DNA of 64,000 nt from Chromera velia (GCA_018398765.1 JAHBMJ010005796.1:1-64000); one strand, 5' to 3'. Positions 34,181 to 46,196 are shown, counted from the stretch's first letter. The notes: generated by a model from the letters alone, not told the origin. Numbers and translations: made by a program.

Positions 34181-36196
34181 ACAGCTTCACTGAGGGAGGA
34201 AATCGAAAAGGAGGAAGAATTACAAGAGAATATGAATGGTTTCCTTTGTTCGTAGCGTAAATGCGTGAATGAGGATTGAGTGGAAAGAAAGATGGATTCT
34301 CAACTGCATGTGTCTCAATTAAGTGCAAAAGGGAAACGATCGAACGGATCCTTTGTTGTTGACTTGTCAAATCGTTCGATCGGTCTTTGGTTTGGTTGGT
34401 GTCGATCAGTGATGTTCGTGCTCTGTTCTTTTGCCATGAAAGGCAGAGAGGTTGGGATATTTGGGTGAGTCACTTTTGTGTTGGTCATGCATTCGCTTGT
34501 GTACATAGACTGCATGTGGATGTTGTGTCTTCTCTTTCAGTGCCCGCGCTTGCACTGACAGTGCTGTGTCTTTTTTGGTTGATCTCAATATGTGTACGTC
34601 TGGACTCGGTGGGTTTATGTTTGCTCATGCATGTTTGCGTGTGATGTCGTTTCCTTCTATTTGAAGATAAAACCTGAATGAGCAAGCAATTTCAAAAGAA
34701 CAACAAACGTTCATTCAAGTAAAGATGTTTAGAAAGGTGTGAATTATATCTATTTAATATTAATATATTTGTGATTTTTGAAATTTGAAGAATTAATGAT
34801 ATGTCTTTATATGCTTTACATCTGGGTACTGTTATGCGCACCATGTCACTGTTCTGACTTGTAGTTACTTCTAGTTGTGATTCATTTTTAGTTTATTACT
34901 GAGTTTATTGATAGGTTGTCATAGGTATTAAATATGTTCAAAAATTATAAAGTATCTAGTAAAGTATAGGTTATAGATATCACATTATTACATCATCATC
35001 ATCATCTCATCATCATGGCATGATTATGCACCTAGGCTTTGCACTCCATTAAAAAAAAAAAAAAAAAGAAAGTTTCCAATTTTTTTTTTTTTTTAATTTA
35101 TTTATCAACTGAAAAGTACATGGTTTTCAATGCAACACCCCGACGTAACCCTGTGCAACACTCTTAAGTGCAACACTTGAGTAACAGTTGTTTATCTATT
35201 GCCCAGGGCAGTGAATGCCATGATAAATAAAAAAAAAATCCATTTTTTTTTTTTTCTCTTCTTTTATTTTTTTTGTGTGTAGTGCGGAGTCTAGTCATGC
35301 ATGTACCATATCCCTAGCAGCCAGGCTACAACCTGTAGAAGGCCTTTATAGTGTTCAACGTCAAACAGTTTGAAACAGACCATTGTTTTTTCAACTTTTT
35401 AATTTGACTTAGTTTTGAGGGGGGGGGGAGAATCGATTCAATCGAGTAATGAGACGAAGAATTTTAACAGAGTAAATAGACATCCTCTTAGGCCTTACTA
35501 TGTGATTTGACTAGTGATTTGATTCCTAGAGAAGAGAATACTCTAGAGAATATATAGTACTAGATATAGTAGAACTTTACAGCCTAAACTAAAAAAATTA
35601 CTGAGCTCAGTGAGCTAATAACTGAGCAGTGAGTATATAACCTAGGTACATAACAATGATAACATTACGTAGTTCTACGTAGTTTAACTTATACTTCTAC
35701 CTATAGTAACATTATATGACTACTATTGCGGGGGCGACCTCTACAAGACAAAACGGCGACAGTGCTCAAAGGCACCAGTGCTGCACTACTAAATCACTTA
35801 TGGTATAAAAACTTTTTCAAGTCTTTTTGAGAATTAAACTATCAATTACTTCCAAAGTTTTTAAAGAATTTTTTAAAGGTTAAAATTTAAAACTATAGAT
35901 TTAAAGAATTGATTTTTTTTTTCTATAAATGGATCGAGTCTCTAACACGAACAATAACAATTGACTTTCCTTCAACTCTGCTTTTGAAATCACAAAATTG
36001 CCACTGCCAATTTGCCAGTCCAATTCCCAGTGGCCTCTGTGTCTTAACGTGCACTGTTAATTTGGGGCAGATTCGGTGACTAGGCCTCTTGGCCGACAGT
36101 CTCGCTCAGGTGCAGCTTGGACACTGAACAATTCACATGCAGGATTCGCCCTTCTACGTGCCTCTCTCTAGGCCTCTCTGCATGTCGTCGTCGGCC
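34181..36196. other. AT-rich intergenic stretch with a dispersed repeat copy
   Basis: No coding frame was supported. It holds copy B of the repeat at 26800-27030 (here about 35025-35270), ATC trinucleotides near 34990, and AT-rich DNA with G or A runs. Transcription ends for the convergent Kazal and sirtuin genes are expected inside it. Confidence 0.5.
35025..35270 (+). repeat. Dispersed AT-rich repeat, copy B
   Basis: This is the partner of 26800-27030, with the same order of landmarks: TTGCACTCCATT, an A run, AAAGAAAGTTTCC, a T run, TTATCAACTG, TAACAGTTGTTT and CCATGATAAA. Copy B has extra sequence between the last two. No terminal repeats were clear. Confidence 0.7.
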
Positions 36197-37632
36197 TCAC
36201 TTTTTCTGCCTATTCTCCCGCTTGTTCACTGCACACGTGGCGCGCTTCTTGGCCTCGACTGGCTGCGGATTGCCAGAAGAGGTTGGCTCGTCAGGCGGGG
36301 CACCATGGGACTTGGTCTCTTCTCTTTCCCCCCTCTTTCTCTTCCCATACATCGTCTGCGGCTTCTCTTGGCTCGATGCCCCCGATTCTCCACCTGTCTG
36401 CGTCTCGGGGGACGCGCTCACCGCATCTGCCTTAGAGGCAGCAGCAGGAGCAGGAGCCGCATCAGACGCTGTGGAATCGACAGGCCGGGAGGAGGAGGAG
36501 GAGGCTTCTTTCCATGCGGCTTCTATCCTTTCCTTCGCGGCCTCTCTGTCCCATGGGGGGATCTGGAGGCCCAAATTCTGCATCAAAAGCTCCATCACAT
36601 TGTCACAACGACCAAAGAAGCGGAGCGTACAGAGGGAATCGAGCTCTGTCTCTTGCAGGTTGACAATCACAAGATCACCAGGTTCGGGTTTCTCTTCATT
36701 CGTTTCAAACGTATATTTTGGGAACTGATTCGCTGGTTGCACTCGCAAACTGCTGCCCAGAACAATCAGCAAATCTGCTTTCTCGTGTTCGTCTTCTGCG
36801 CGGTCTTTGTCTTCCTGGGGCAAATCGCTGTCCCAGTCCGTGATTTTGTCCCGCAACCCCCCCCCACACCCAGGACGAGGACACCCTCGCCCCGTTGGCT
36901 TGTAGCCCATCCCGTGGATCTCGGTCCAAGACGGGTACTCTGTGTGGCACCGGTCACAATGTTCAGCAAACACTGTGCCATGCACTTCTGAGAGGGCACT
37001 TCTAGGAATCCCCGACTTCAGATGGAGACCATCAACGTTCTGGGTGACGATGTACTTGACGAGACCGGCGTGGTAGAGGGCAGCAAGGGCGAGGTGCGTG
37101 ACTGTGGGACGGGCCTCATCGAAGGATTTACTCGCCGGGGGCTTTTTGCGCTTCTGTTTCGCTGTCCAGACGCCTTTGGGCCCTCTGAAGTCTGCACATG
37201 AGTATTTAGCAAGGGTGTTTTGGGGGGGTTGGGGAAAATGCAGAGATCTTAGAAACGATCTTCACGACTCATGTATCGACCTAAGTCTGTGTAAAACTCG
37301 GAATGTCTCAATATTGTCATAGTTGATAAAGCTAACAGTCAAGGTAAATTGTCGAGCTTCCTGGCATTCCGAAAAATTGTTTGTCGGGCTTTTTCTCTTC
37401 CGGCCAGAAATGGAGACTGCCTAACAAACCGACGGACGGACTCACCGGGAATTCCTGCGGCTGTCGACACCCCTGCTCCTGTATGGACAACGATGTGCTT
37501 GGCGTTTCGACACAGAGCCGCCAGTTGATTCACTTTCTCCCTCAAGCTGTTCTCATCTTCCACCTTTTCCTCGTCCCCACACACACCCAACTTTACACGC
37601 TTCTTCAGACGCGAGGCGTAGGTCTCTGACAT
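36197..37632 (-). CDS. SIRT6-like NAD-dependent sirtuin deacylase
   Basis: Exons are 37632-37446 and 37191-36197; the join splits the Asp of GIPDFRGP and gives 393 residues. Sirtuin landmarks are all present: HTGAGVSTAAGIPDFRGPKG (NAD loop), TQNVDGLHLKSG, the catalytic His in EVHGTVF (about residue 133, as in human SIRT6), zinc cysteines in CDRC and GCPRPGC, and LGSSLRVQPANQFP with VIVNLQETE for NAD. The RPTVTHLAL segment and short zinc module place it with class IV (SIRT6/SIRT7). Such enzymes remove acyl groups from histones and other nuclear proteins using NAD. The C-terminal third is Ala/Ser/Glu-rich with GKRKRGER, a possible nuclear signal. The gene is divergent from the T protein, with about 600 bases between their starts. 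No key residue is missing. Confidence 0.93.
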
Positions 37633-38238
37633 GCTCAAGTGATGGAAGAGGCAGGCCTGTTCCGGCTGATTTGTTTCGAATCCTTCCCGCTCGCACGAGG
37701 AATCAAGAGAGCAAGCGCTACACAGCTGTAAGACACGACGGTTGGGAGCTTGACACCAAAAGTCGATCCTTCAGGCTGACAGTCAGCTCCTACTGACTGA
37801 ATTCAAAGGAAATTCGACGCAGTAAGCAATCAAAACAAATTTAAGAACAAGAGAACATGTATAGGGATTGGTCATGCAATCAGCACTCCCTCCATCTTGG
37901 CTTCTCACATTTCTGCAGGAAGAGAGTAGTCATGAGCAGTCAATTAAAGAATGGAAAACACAGTTAAGATTGGCCAAGTGCCGCTTCGGATCTTCCCAGT
38001 TCGGCTGCATGCAGGCCTCTCCGCGCGACGGGGTCGTCTCCACACACAAATGCTGCCTGGGACCGGCTCATGCAGTGCACAGACGTACTGACATTCCGGC
38101 CGTCTCTCTCATCCGACTCCTTCATGATTCCTGACTCCGCAAGGTTCGAGATCGCCATGCTGCCCACAGTCGAGTCGGAAGAAGAGTGAAGATTTTTTCT
38201 TGTAACGACCAACCAGTGCAAAGTCAGTGCTTGAAGTG
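37633..38238. promoter_or_regulatory. Shared 5' region of the divergent sirtuin and T-protein genes
   Basis: This holds 606 bases between opposite start codons. It has no clear TATA box. Near 38006-38036 there is GCTGCATGCAGG followed by a CG-rich patch (CTCCGCGCGACGGGG), like the islands near other starts. Bidirectional promoter activity is inferred from the arrangement. Confidence 0.5.
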
Positions 38239-39444
38239 ATGCAGGCGCTTCGAAGAGTGTGGCAGACTCCCGCAGTCTCTCAGTCCCTGACTGCGAGGAG
38301 ACACTTTGGCGCTGCAGCTTCGTTGAAAACTCCACTGTATGAGCTCCACCTTGACATGGGTGGGAAGATGGTGGACTTTGCCGGTTGGTCTCTGCCGGTT
38401 ACCTACAAGGACATGGGTCACATCGACTCTCACTTGCACACCCGCACGAAGGCCTCAGTCTTTGACGTCTCCCATATGGGTCAAGTCCGTCTGACCGGAA
38501 AGGACCGGGTCGCCTTTATCGAGAAGCTCTCGGTGGGTGACATGAAGAGCCTGCAGCCCCAGGACGCTCGTCTGACTGTGTTGACAAACGAAAAGGGGGG
38601 CATCATCGACGACTGCATCGTCACTGCCCAGGAGAACTTCCTTCATGTTGTGATCAACGCCGGCTGTAGAGACAAGGACATCGCCCACATGAAGAAGCAC
38701 CTGGCTGAGGCAAAGAGTCAGGGCATGGATGTCGATTTGGACGTGAGGGATGACCTCGCCCTGTTGGCCCTGCAGGGTCCCAGTGCGATGAAAAGCCTCC
38801 AGAAGCTCCTTCCGGCCTCCATTGACCTCACGAAAGTTCCCTTCATGACCGGGATCCTCACCCCCGTCTCGGGAATTGAGGGGTGCACTGTGACCAGATG
38901 CGGTTACACAGGAGAGGACGGTTTTGAGATCTCTGTCCCGAATGACTCCGTGGTGTCCTTCATGAAGACGCTCCTCGACATCGAGGGGGTGAAGGCAGCA
39001 GGCCTGGCTGCCCGAGACTCCCTTCGTCTGGAGGCAGGCCTCTGTTTGTATGGCCACGATATGGATGAGGACACGACCCCTGTGGAGGCAGGGTTGACCT
39101 GGACGATCGGAAAGAGAAGAAGAACAGAGGGGGGGTTCTTGGGATTTGATGCAATCTCAGAGCAGTTGAAGAATGGAGTCGAAAGGAAGAGGGTGGGCAT
39201 GTTGGTCACAGGCAGGCCGGCTCGTGAGGGGGCGGAGGTGGTGACGGAGGGAGGTGAGAAGGTAGGGCGCGTGTGCAGTGGCACTTTTTCCCCCTCGCTC
39301 GGCCGTCCTGTCGCGATGGCGTATGTGAAGAAGGATTTCTCGAAGGCAGGCACGAAGCTGAAGTGCGTGGTTGGAGGCAAGGGGATTGACGCAGAGGTCT
39401 CAAAGATGCCTTTTGTCCCTGCACAGTACTACAAGGTCCCCTGA
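38239..39444 (+). CDS. GCVT: Glycine cleavage system T protein (aminomethyltransferase), mitochondrial
   Basis: A single exon of 401 residues begins at the ATG in GTGATGCAGGCG. The first 35 residues (MQALRRVWQTPAVSQSLTAR onward) are basic and free of acidic residues, as in a mitochondrial presequence. The T-protein fold follows: TPLYELHLDMGGKMVDFAGW, DVSHMGQVRLTGKD, LTVLTNEKGGIIDDC, RCGYTGEDGFEIS, ARDSLRLEAGLCLYGHDMDE, and VEAGLTWTIGKRRR. The enzyme moves the aminomethyl carbon of glycine from H protein to tetrahydrofolate, releasing ammonia and methylene-THF. Length and motifs match the family (about 360-400 residues). It is one of the few intronless genes here. Confidence 0.95.
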   Translation: MQALRRVWQTPAVSQSLTARRHFGAAASLKTPLYELHLDMGGKMVDFAGWSLPVTYKDMGHIDSHLHTRTKASVFDVSHMGQVRLTGKDRVAFIEKLSVGDMKSLQPQDARLTVLTNEKGGIIDDCIVTAQENFLHVVINAGCRDKDIAHMKKHLAEAKSQGMDVDLDVRDDLALLALQGPSAMKSLQKLLPASIDLTKVPFMTGILTPVSGIEGCTVTRCGYTGEDGFEISVPNDSVVSFMKTLLDIEGVKAAGLAARDSLRLEAGLCLYGHDMDEDTTPVEAGLTWTIGKRRRTEGGFLGFDAISEQLKNGVERKRVGMLVTGRPAREGAEVVTEGGEKVGRVCSGTFSPSLGRPVAMAYVKKDFSKAGTKLKCVVGGKGIDAEVSKMPFVPAQYYKVP

Positions 39445-42005
39445 GCTGGGGCCTCGTTTTGAGAAGAAGAGGGAGGAAGAAAGAGAATGGTAGAGAGAAG
39501 GAGAGCTCGCATTCGTATGTGAAAGAAGCGGAAAGCGACCAGGGGGAGAGGTGTGCATGCATAGTTGATTTTTCAAACAAATTGGTGGCTTGCTGAATGA
39601 AGTGTGTTGAATGGATCAATGAATGGAATGAAGGCTTTTCCTTCCTTTTCCTGTCTTCAAGCCCCAATGAGTTCTCGGAGTGGCAACTTGTGCCGTGTCT
39701 TTTTGCTGTTTGCTGTTTGTATCTTCCTCGTAATAGTAGGAGTTCGCTGTGGACCTCTACCTAGATGGCCAGGTGCGTGTATGCTTGTTCAGTCATTGTC
39801 ACGGAAGAGAAAAGGGCAAGGGCAGTTTGATGTATTTGAGTTCGATGCGTGTGTCCGTTCGTCATTTGGTCTGTTGGATCGGGTATGGTCGGACTATCTG
39901 CCGTCTTTTTCGTTTTGGGAAGCGTCGGTCGGAGCCTTTCTTTCGTCCGTTGCTTCTCTCTGTGTGTCACTCTGTCTGTATGTTAGTCTCAAAATCGGGG
40001 CCTGCCGAAAGAAGACAAAAGGAAGGAGGGAAGGCAGAAAGTAGGTCAGTCGTTTGAGTTCGGTGACCTTGACAGATTCCTTTTTCTTGCCTTCTGCTCT
40101 CTTTCCGTTTCTGGCTTTCTCTCTCTTCCTCTCTATATTCCTCTCTTTGTTTATTTCCTTCCTTCCCTCCTTCCTTTAAAGTTGCTTACTTGCGTGCTTG
40201 CTTGCTTGCTTGCTTCCTTTCCTTCCTTCCTTCCTTCCTTCCTTCCTTTTTTGTCGCCTTCTCTCTGTCCTTTCTTCCTCCCTTTTTGGCTCTCTCTTCT
40301 CTCTCTCTCCCTCCTTCTGAGACGTTATTTCCCTCTACACTGTGGTCACGGTTGTATGGGACAGCGTGGTATTTTGCTTCTTTACTGCACGTACAGAGGC
40401 GTGTAATCCGGTGGAAGTCTTGTTCGTTGCGCAGATGCACGGTCCGTCTGGGTGTCAACCCGATGATGCATTCTTTCTTCTCGAAGTCGGATCGAGATGG
40501 CGGCTTGCTGAAATGATCTGTGCAAGCAAACTCTTTGAAGTGTGACAGACACTATGACAGTCCTCATCTCAGACTGCCGCAGTGCATGTCTCCTATGGGT
40601 GTTTCAAAAGTCTCTTTTTTCTTAATTTCTGGAAACATCTCAAGCCTTCAGCAAGCATGGCGCGAAAATGAGCCTGCCCGAAGCTGGCCGCGGTTATAGT
40701 ATTAATGAATTAATAATAATGTAAATTTTGTGATGCTACCTATAGGATGCTGCTGCACTGATGCATTGGTTAAATATATATCATCTAGCTTTCCCCTAGC
40801 TATAAAAAACCGGGTTAAATTCTCCGGTAGGGATAGTTATCGTATCGGTATCGAAGTATCGACTATCGGTTCTTTCTCGAGCGTTCGAGTACTAAGGCCG
40901 AGTATCGGTTAGTATCGTTTAGTAAAATTTAATAGAATTTATAATTAGAATTTAGTGAAATTTGATGTATTGTAGTGGAGTTTACCATGGAATCTACTCA
41001 TCAAAATTCCACTAAATTCCAGAAGTCACTTTTTTTGAAACTTTGAAGCCGTATTAAGAAAAGTTCTTGTGATCTACAAAGAGTTGGGAGCCTATTGGCA
41101 CTGGCAATACATCCGAGGGAGTCATACAACTTGAATAATATAGATTAAATTGATCAGGGATATATCTTCATTATCTTAATTTATTAAATAATTAAAATTT
41201 GGGCACATATATATCTTATGATTTGTGATGGAGTTTTGATTTGTGCGATCGATTAAACTTAAGTGTGAACTAAAGTGTAAAATAATTTCAAATAAATCTT
41301 CAAGATTTTCAACTAAAATTTTGATATACCATCAGTTTTGACAAAATTAAAAGTCAGGAACTCTGAACGATTGAGGAGATACGTGGACAAGTCATAAGTG
41401 TTCTTCTGAAACGTTCACGATGGTCTTCAACCCCGGGTCTTGGATGGTGTGTCGATAGTGGTGTGTTCTGAATTATTGATAGTGGTGACCGATTCGACGT
41501 ATGCTGTAGTGTATTGGTTGCCAGATTGGTTAGTTATGACACCGTGGGATCACCGTGGGTGGCATCAATCTGCTTGCATATAATCGATCGAAGCATTCAA
41601 TCTGGTGGAACTATTTCTGTAAAAAAACTTTTAATTCTTGTCTTATAAGTTTTCGAAGATGGAGAAGTTCAGATTCCTTTCTTCCATCCATTCTTCTTTC
41701 CCTTTGTTTTTTCTCCATTCCTCCAGTCGGGTCGTATTCTCCGTCCTCTTCCCAGCGATTGGCACGTTCGTGCAGAGTCTGTCAGTCGGTTTTTGAGAAG
41801 ACAGAGGACGCGGCAAGATATGGGACTCTTCGCTGGTTTGTAACACATTTGAATCGCGCGCGTCGATCATTCTAAATTCTCATCTCTTGGTTGACAGAGC
41901 GCACTGACTCATTTTCTTATTCCTCTACGAAGACCAGAAAGAAAAGAAAAGAAACAGTCAAAACCTACCGACGGACATTCATTCTTAAAAGACCTCCACA
42001 AAGAA
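39445..42005. other. Intergenic stretch, low-complexity then AT-rich
   Basis: From 39480 to 40330 there are pyrimidine-rich tracts with TTGC and TTCC tetranucleotide runs (about 40190-40250). From 40680 to 41560 it is AT-rich, with repeated TATCG near 40845-40920 and ATTTA-type words. Frames in this region read only through simple sequence, and nothing looks coding. Confidence 0.5.
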
Positions 42006-43792
42006 TCAGGCGGCCTGCTTCTTCTTTCCAATCCCAACGCAAAAGCAAAGAAGAGAAGCGAACAGAACGAAGACTTGCACGCACAATTGAAAGGTGAACG
42101 AGGACAGCGCAGCGTCGACAGACATAACACCGCTGCCGTCTCCCCAGATTGCCATTGCCCCCCTTGCCATCAGATCAGGTCCCTCAAGAACGTTGGCAAG
42201 TGCAAACAGGGGACGGAGAAGGACTGTGCGGAGGAAGGAGTACACAGCAGGCGCTGCGGTCTCTCCAAAGAGACCAAAGGAGAAGAACGCGCCCCACGCG
42301 GAGGCCTCAACGTTATCAACAACGAGGCGAGACGCACTCAGAGGCACGGGGGCAAACAGACCCTCGAGGGTAACGGTTTCTGTCTTGGTGACAGTGGCGG
42401 GCAGACGGACACCCTGAGCATTCACGACCCACATGCCGTCTCCGACCTCGACATTCTCAGATCGAGTGAGGGTTTCTGAGCCGACGTTGCCCTTACGGAC
42501 GTTGACGAAATGGGTGCCTGTGAGGCTGAGGACTTGACCGGTTGACATGGTCAGTCTCTTCATATCATAAACTGCCTCGGGACGGTTGACGGCAAAGAAG
42601 ACGATGGGCTCAAAGACGGGCTTCTGGTTTTCGGAAACAACGAGGACCCGATCCCCGATCTGGAGACTGTCTGCTCGGCGTTGAGTGCCATCCTGAAGGG
42701 TGAAGAGAGCGGATGAAGGGAAGCAGAAGCCGCTCTTCTTCTTTTCGTCCTTCTTGTCGTTCTTTTCGGGGGTGGAGGTGCCCTCTTCTTCTGTCTTGCC
42801 TTCCTCTTCCTTCTTGTCTTTGTCCTTATCGGTCTCCTCGGGCTTTGTGGGTTCAGTGGGGTCGGTGGGGGTGTCTGAGCCGTCATGGGGTTTGATGGGC
42901 TTCTCCGATTCTTCGTCCTCTGTGGGCTTCTTGTCATCGTCGTCTTTTGGCTTGTCGGGCTTTTCCTCTCCTTCCTCAGGAGGGGGCGGAGGGGGGGCAG
43001 GGCGTGTGCAGGTGAAGAGGTCATCGCATGCACAGCCTGGGTTGTTGACCTGCAACATTTTCTTTTTATCGTTCTCGAGCATCCACTCGACTCTCCATTC
43101 ACAGTCGCCATCAATGCTTACGCATTTGTCTCCGCAAGCGTAGGTCTCAGAGTCGAGGTCACAGACCGCACAGCAGCGGTCTTTGGGCACGACAACATTG
43201 TAGGGGTTCTTTGACTTTCCTCCCTCGACTTTTGGGTATTTGGGGGGGTCTGTGCATTCCTCTGGCTCTTCTTCAGGAGGGTAGTGGATGTGGTCACCCG
43301 GTGTCTGGGCGGGGGAGTATTTGATCTCAAAGGGGTCGTTTTTCTCGGGCTCGTCTGTGATGCTGTGGCAGACTGAGTCGAAGTTCTGGATCAGCTCTGC
43401 AACAACATCCCGGTTGTGCTTTCCGTTCATGTGTCTGATGGCCTTGAGGCACTCGTCGCCGGGGGGGGACATGGAGCCGAATGAGGTGATCTTGAAGTCC
43501 TCGACGGAGTAATCAAGGTTGATGCCCAGAACAGAGTCGCCATCGTTGGTGTAGGGCTTTTCGAACCGAACGCAGTCGATGAAGATTGTCTCCATCTCGT
43601 TGAACAGAGGCCCTCCTTTGCTCACGATGTCGTGGAAGAACATGTCTGTGCGCTGGCAGGCGTGGAGGAACTTGACACCGAAGTTGAAGGTCAGGATGTC
43701 ATCGTCCTTTCCTCCATCTGCATGTAGATGATAAAGGAGGGAAGAGACGGGGGCAACTTGCACTTACATATGTGCATGTGAAAATACAACGG

Positions 43793-43828
<36 letters not shown>

Positions 43829-44334
43829 ACACACACAATGTGCAGGGATGAGGTGCACATTTCATGTGTCTCTCTTGTTGCAAACATGAAAACAATAAGA
43901 AAGCGAGCGAGAATTTTTTCATTGGAAGTTCCAAACACCTTTTCCAAATGTCTGATGTGCTGCCGAATACTTTGAGACGGGAAAGAAATGCATGCAACGC
44001 ATGAAAGCTCACCTGAAAGCCAAAAACGATGGAGATAGGAGCGACGCTCAGCCGATGAACAAGCAAGACGCACTATCAAATACAAAGAAGGTCTGTAGAG
44101 ATATTTCGATGTACTGGAATGAGAAGTGGAAAGCTTACCGACGGAGAATTCTCTGTGGAGATCGTTCAGTTGGTCGACCGCCTTCTTTGTGCAACCAGCG
44201 TCGATCACAGAGCGTGGGGGAAGACTTTCGACGTCCACCCATTTTTCTGACTTTCTTGTCTTCTGTCTGTGCTGCAAGTGGAGAGTGCTTCCAATTGGGA
44301 AGGCCGAGAACGCCAAAAGAGGAAGGAACTTCAT
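42006..44334 (-). CDS. Hint (Hog) domain protein with signal peptide and C-terminal membrane segment
   Basis: Exons are 44334-44139 and 43717-42006 (donor TCG/GTAAGC, acceptor ATGCAG, the join making an Asp), 635 residues. MKFLPLLAFSAFPIGSTLHL is a signal peptide. Residues about 65-290 are an unrecognised cysteine-containing ectodomain. A Pro-rich, then Glu/Lys/Asp-rich linker leads to a Hint domain at about 397-560: CFPSSALFTLQDG with the leading Cys, LQIGDRVLVV, TGTHFV (the TxxH motif, His about 468) and VEVGDGMWVV. Hint domains of this hedgehog type cut themselves at the Cys and can release or lipidate the N-terminal part. No Hedge signalling domain is present. After the Hint comes a hydrophobic stretch (LCVQVFVLFASLLCFCVGIG) and a lysine tail, suggesting membrane anchoring. 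Processing is inferred from the motif residues. Confidence 0.85.
43799..43826. repeat. (AT)n microsatellite in the Hog-gene intron
   Basis: Alternating TA of about 28 bases, next to CACACACA, lies within the single intron of the minus-strand Hog gene (43718-44138). Confidence 0.9.
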
Positions 44335-44569
44335 TGGGACTACGGAGACTTGGTGAAAGTCACAAAAGAGGGTCTCGTCGGTCTGGTCTTTCGCAGCTCG
44401 GTGTCACGATTTTTCTGCTTGTTTCTGTCTGCCGCTCTCTCTTTCTTCTTGCGTCGTTCTCAGATGGATCCGTACATCTGACAAGTCCCTTCTTTTCGGT
44501 CCGGTAATGTCTGAATCTCTGCAGATGGATCGAGACGGAAAGAAATTTCATTGATCGATAAAAAAATCA

Positions 44570-44775
44570 AAGCATGCATGCATGCATGCGCATGCATATA
44601 TATGCAGGTAAAAAAAAAAGAATTTTATCGATAAATTAATTAAGGAAAAGAAAGGGATCGAACGCGCGCGTTCTTTCTTTGCACGCGCGCATTCATGCAG
44701 GAGTGGCATCTCACTTAAGTCAACTATGCATGTTTAGTGTACCCGGCGCACAGGCGCACACGCGCACACCAACCA
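44570..44775. promoter_or_regulatory. GCATGC run and GC-rich patch upstream of the Hog gene
   Basis: GCATGCATGCATGCATGCGC at about 44574, then CGCGCGCG-containing sequence at 44661-44690 and CGGCGCACAGGCGCACACGCG at 44750-44768. It lies 240-440 bases upstream of the Hog start on the minus strand. ATGCATGTTAAAATTTATT near 44796 matches a site upstream of APC2. Promoter role is inference. Confidence 0.3.
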
Positions 44776-46162
44776 AACTATAAACTATGCATGTTAAAAT
44801 TTATTCCCGGCTTAAGTCAAAACAGGTTTGTCCGCACGCAAAAAGTGTAATATCTTGATCATATGGGTCAAAAACCTCGATCATCATATGGGTTAGCGCC
44901 GATCGAATGAAAGCCTTTGACTTTTTTTTTTCTTAAGTATCTTTTTCTAGGTCTTTTTTCGAATGAACGACGACATCCTAACTACCTAGGTTATAGAGGG
45001 TTGTGGTGGTTGATCATGAACCTGCTCATATGAAAGTAAGTCAAGCTGCGAAAGCTTTAGGCGGCTTGTTTTTTTTGTCTACCATTACATGCAATGTCAT
45101 GCATAGGTTGTCATTCGTATCTGGTTTCGGAAATTCATGAAGACTCTATACGCTACTGTAGGCTAAATTACAATTCAACAATAAGTATATTCACTTAAAT
45201 TTATATGAAATTCATCGAAATTCACTGCTTAAATTCATGTAAATAATACAGTAAATTCATAATAATGACAAAATTACTTAAATTCATTTTCTTACAAAAA
45301 GTTATAAAAGTGCCATAGAAATCTAATAGATACCAATAGAAATCTCATAGAAATCAATCTAAAAATCAAGAGAAATCTAATAGAAATCTAGATAGAAATG
45401 TCATAAAAATTTCAATATAGAAATCAGGCCCAAAATTCTATAATTTGTAGAGAGAAGTCTCACCGGATTTCTATACGTTTCTATAAACATATAGAAATCG
45501 ATAGATTCGTAGGCGGTCAACCTTTGTGAACCTTTCATGTCCCTTCATGTGAATATGAGTCGATTCCCAAAATAATACTGTCTTCCGCATTTAAAAAAGA
45601 GATCGAATGGACGTGTTCAGTGTTCAAGCCATTGTGAGCACACAGCACGAGCAAGAGCACGCATCTTTGAATACATACAGATCCACACGTACAGTCACAG
45701 ACTCAAACTGAGAGGAAAAAGAGAACAATGAAGCACGAAGGAACCATTCAGGTGCAAAAAACTCTCACAGCTGTGCAAAGAGGGAAAGCACTCACACTCA
45801 AAGAAGGTCATGCAAGGTACAAAGCAACCACGGACACTTGCACGCGCATATGATCGAGTGATCCAGTGGGGCTTTTTTGAAGCCTTTATTTGATTTTCAG
45901 AAATGAGAGGGGAAGTGGGTGGGGAGTGAGAAAATTCCCTGAGAAAGTCGACGCATGACCAATTAACGGAAGGGGAAAGAAAAGAACGAAACAGGTAAGG
46001 AAAAAAGGAGAAAGAAAGGAAGGAACGGTGCCTTGAGGGAAGGAAGAACAAACGGCTTTTCGAAAAAATACATAAATAAATCAATAAAACCATTACGTAT
46101 TCAAACCATGCTTGCCACCGACACCCCTGCATGCACGTGACCCGCAGGTGACCTACCGACAT

Positions 46163-46196
46163 TACCCTCTTTTCCTCCCTCCCTCCCTCCCTCCCT

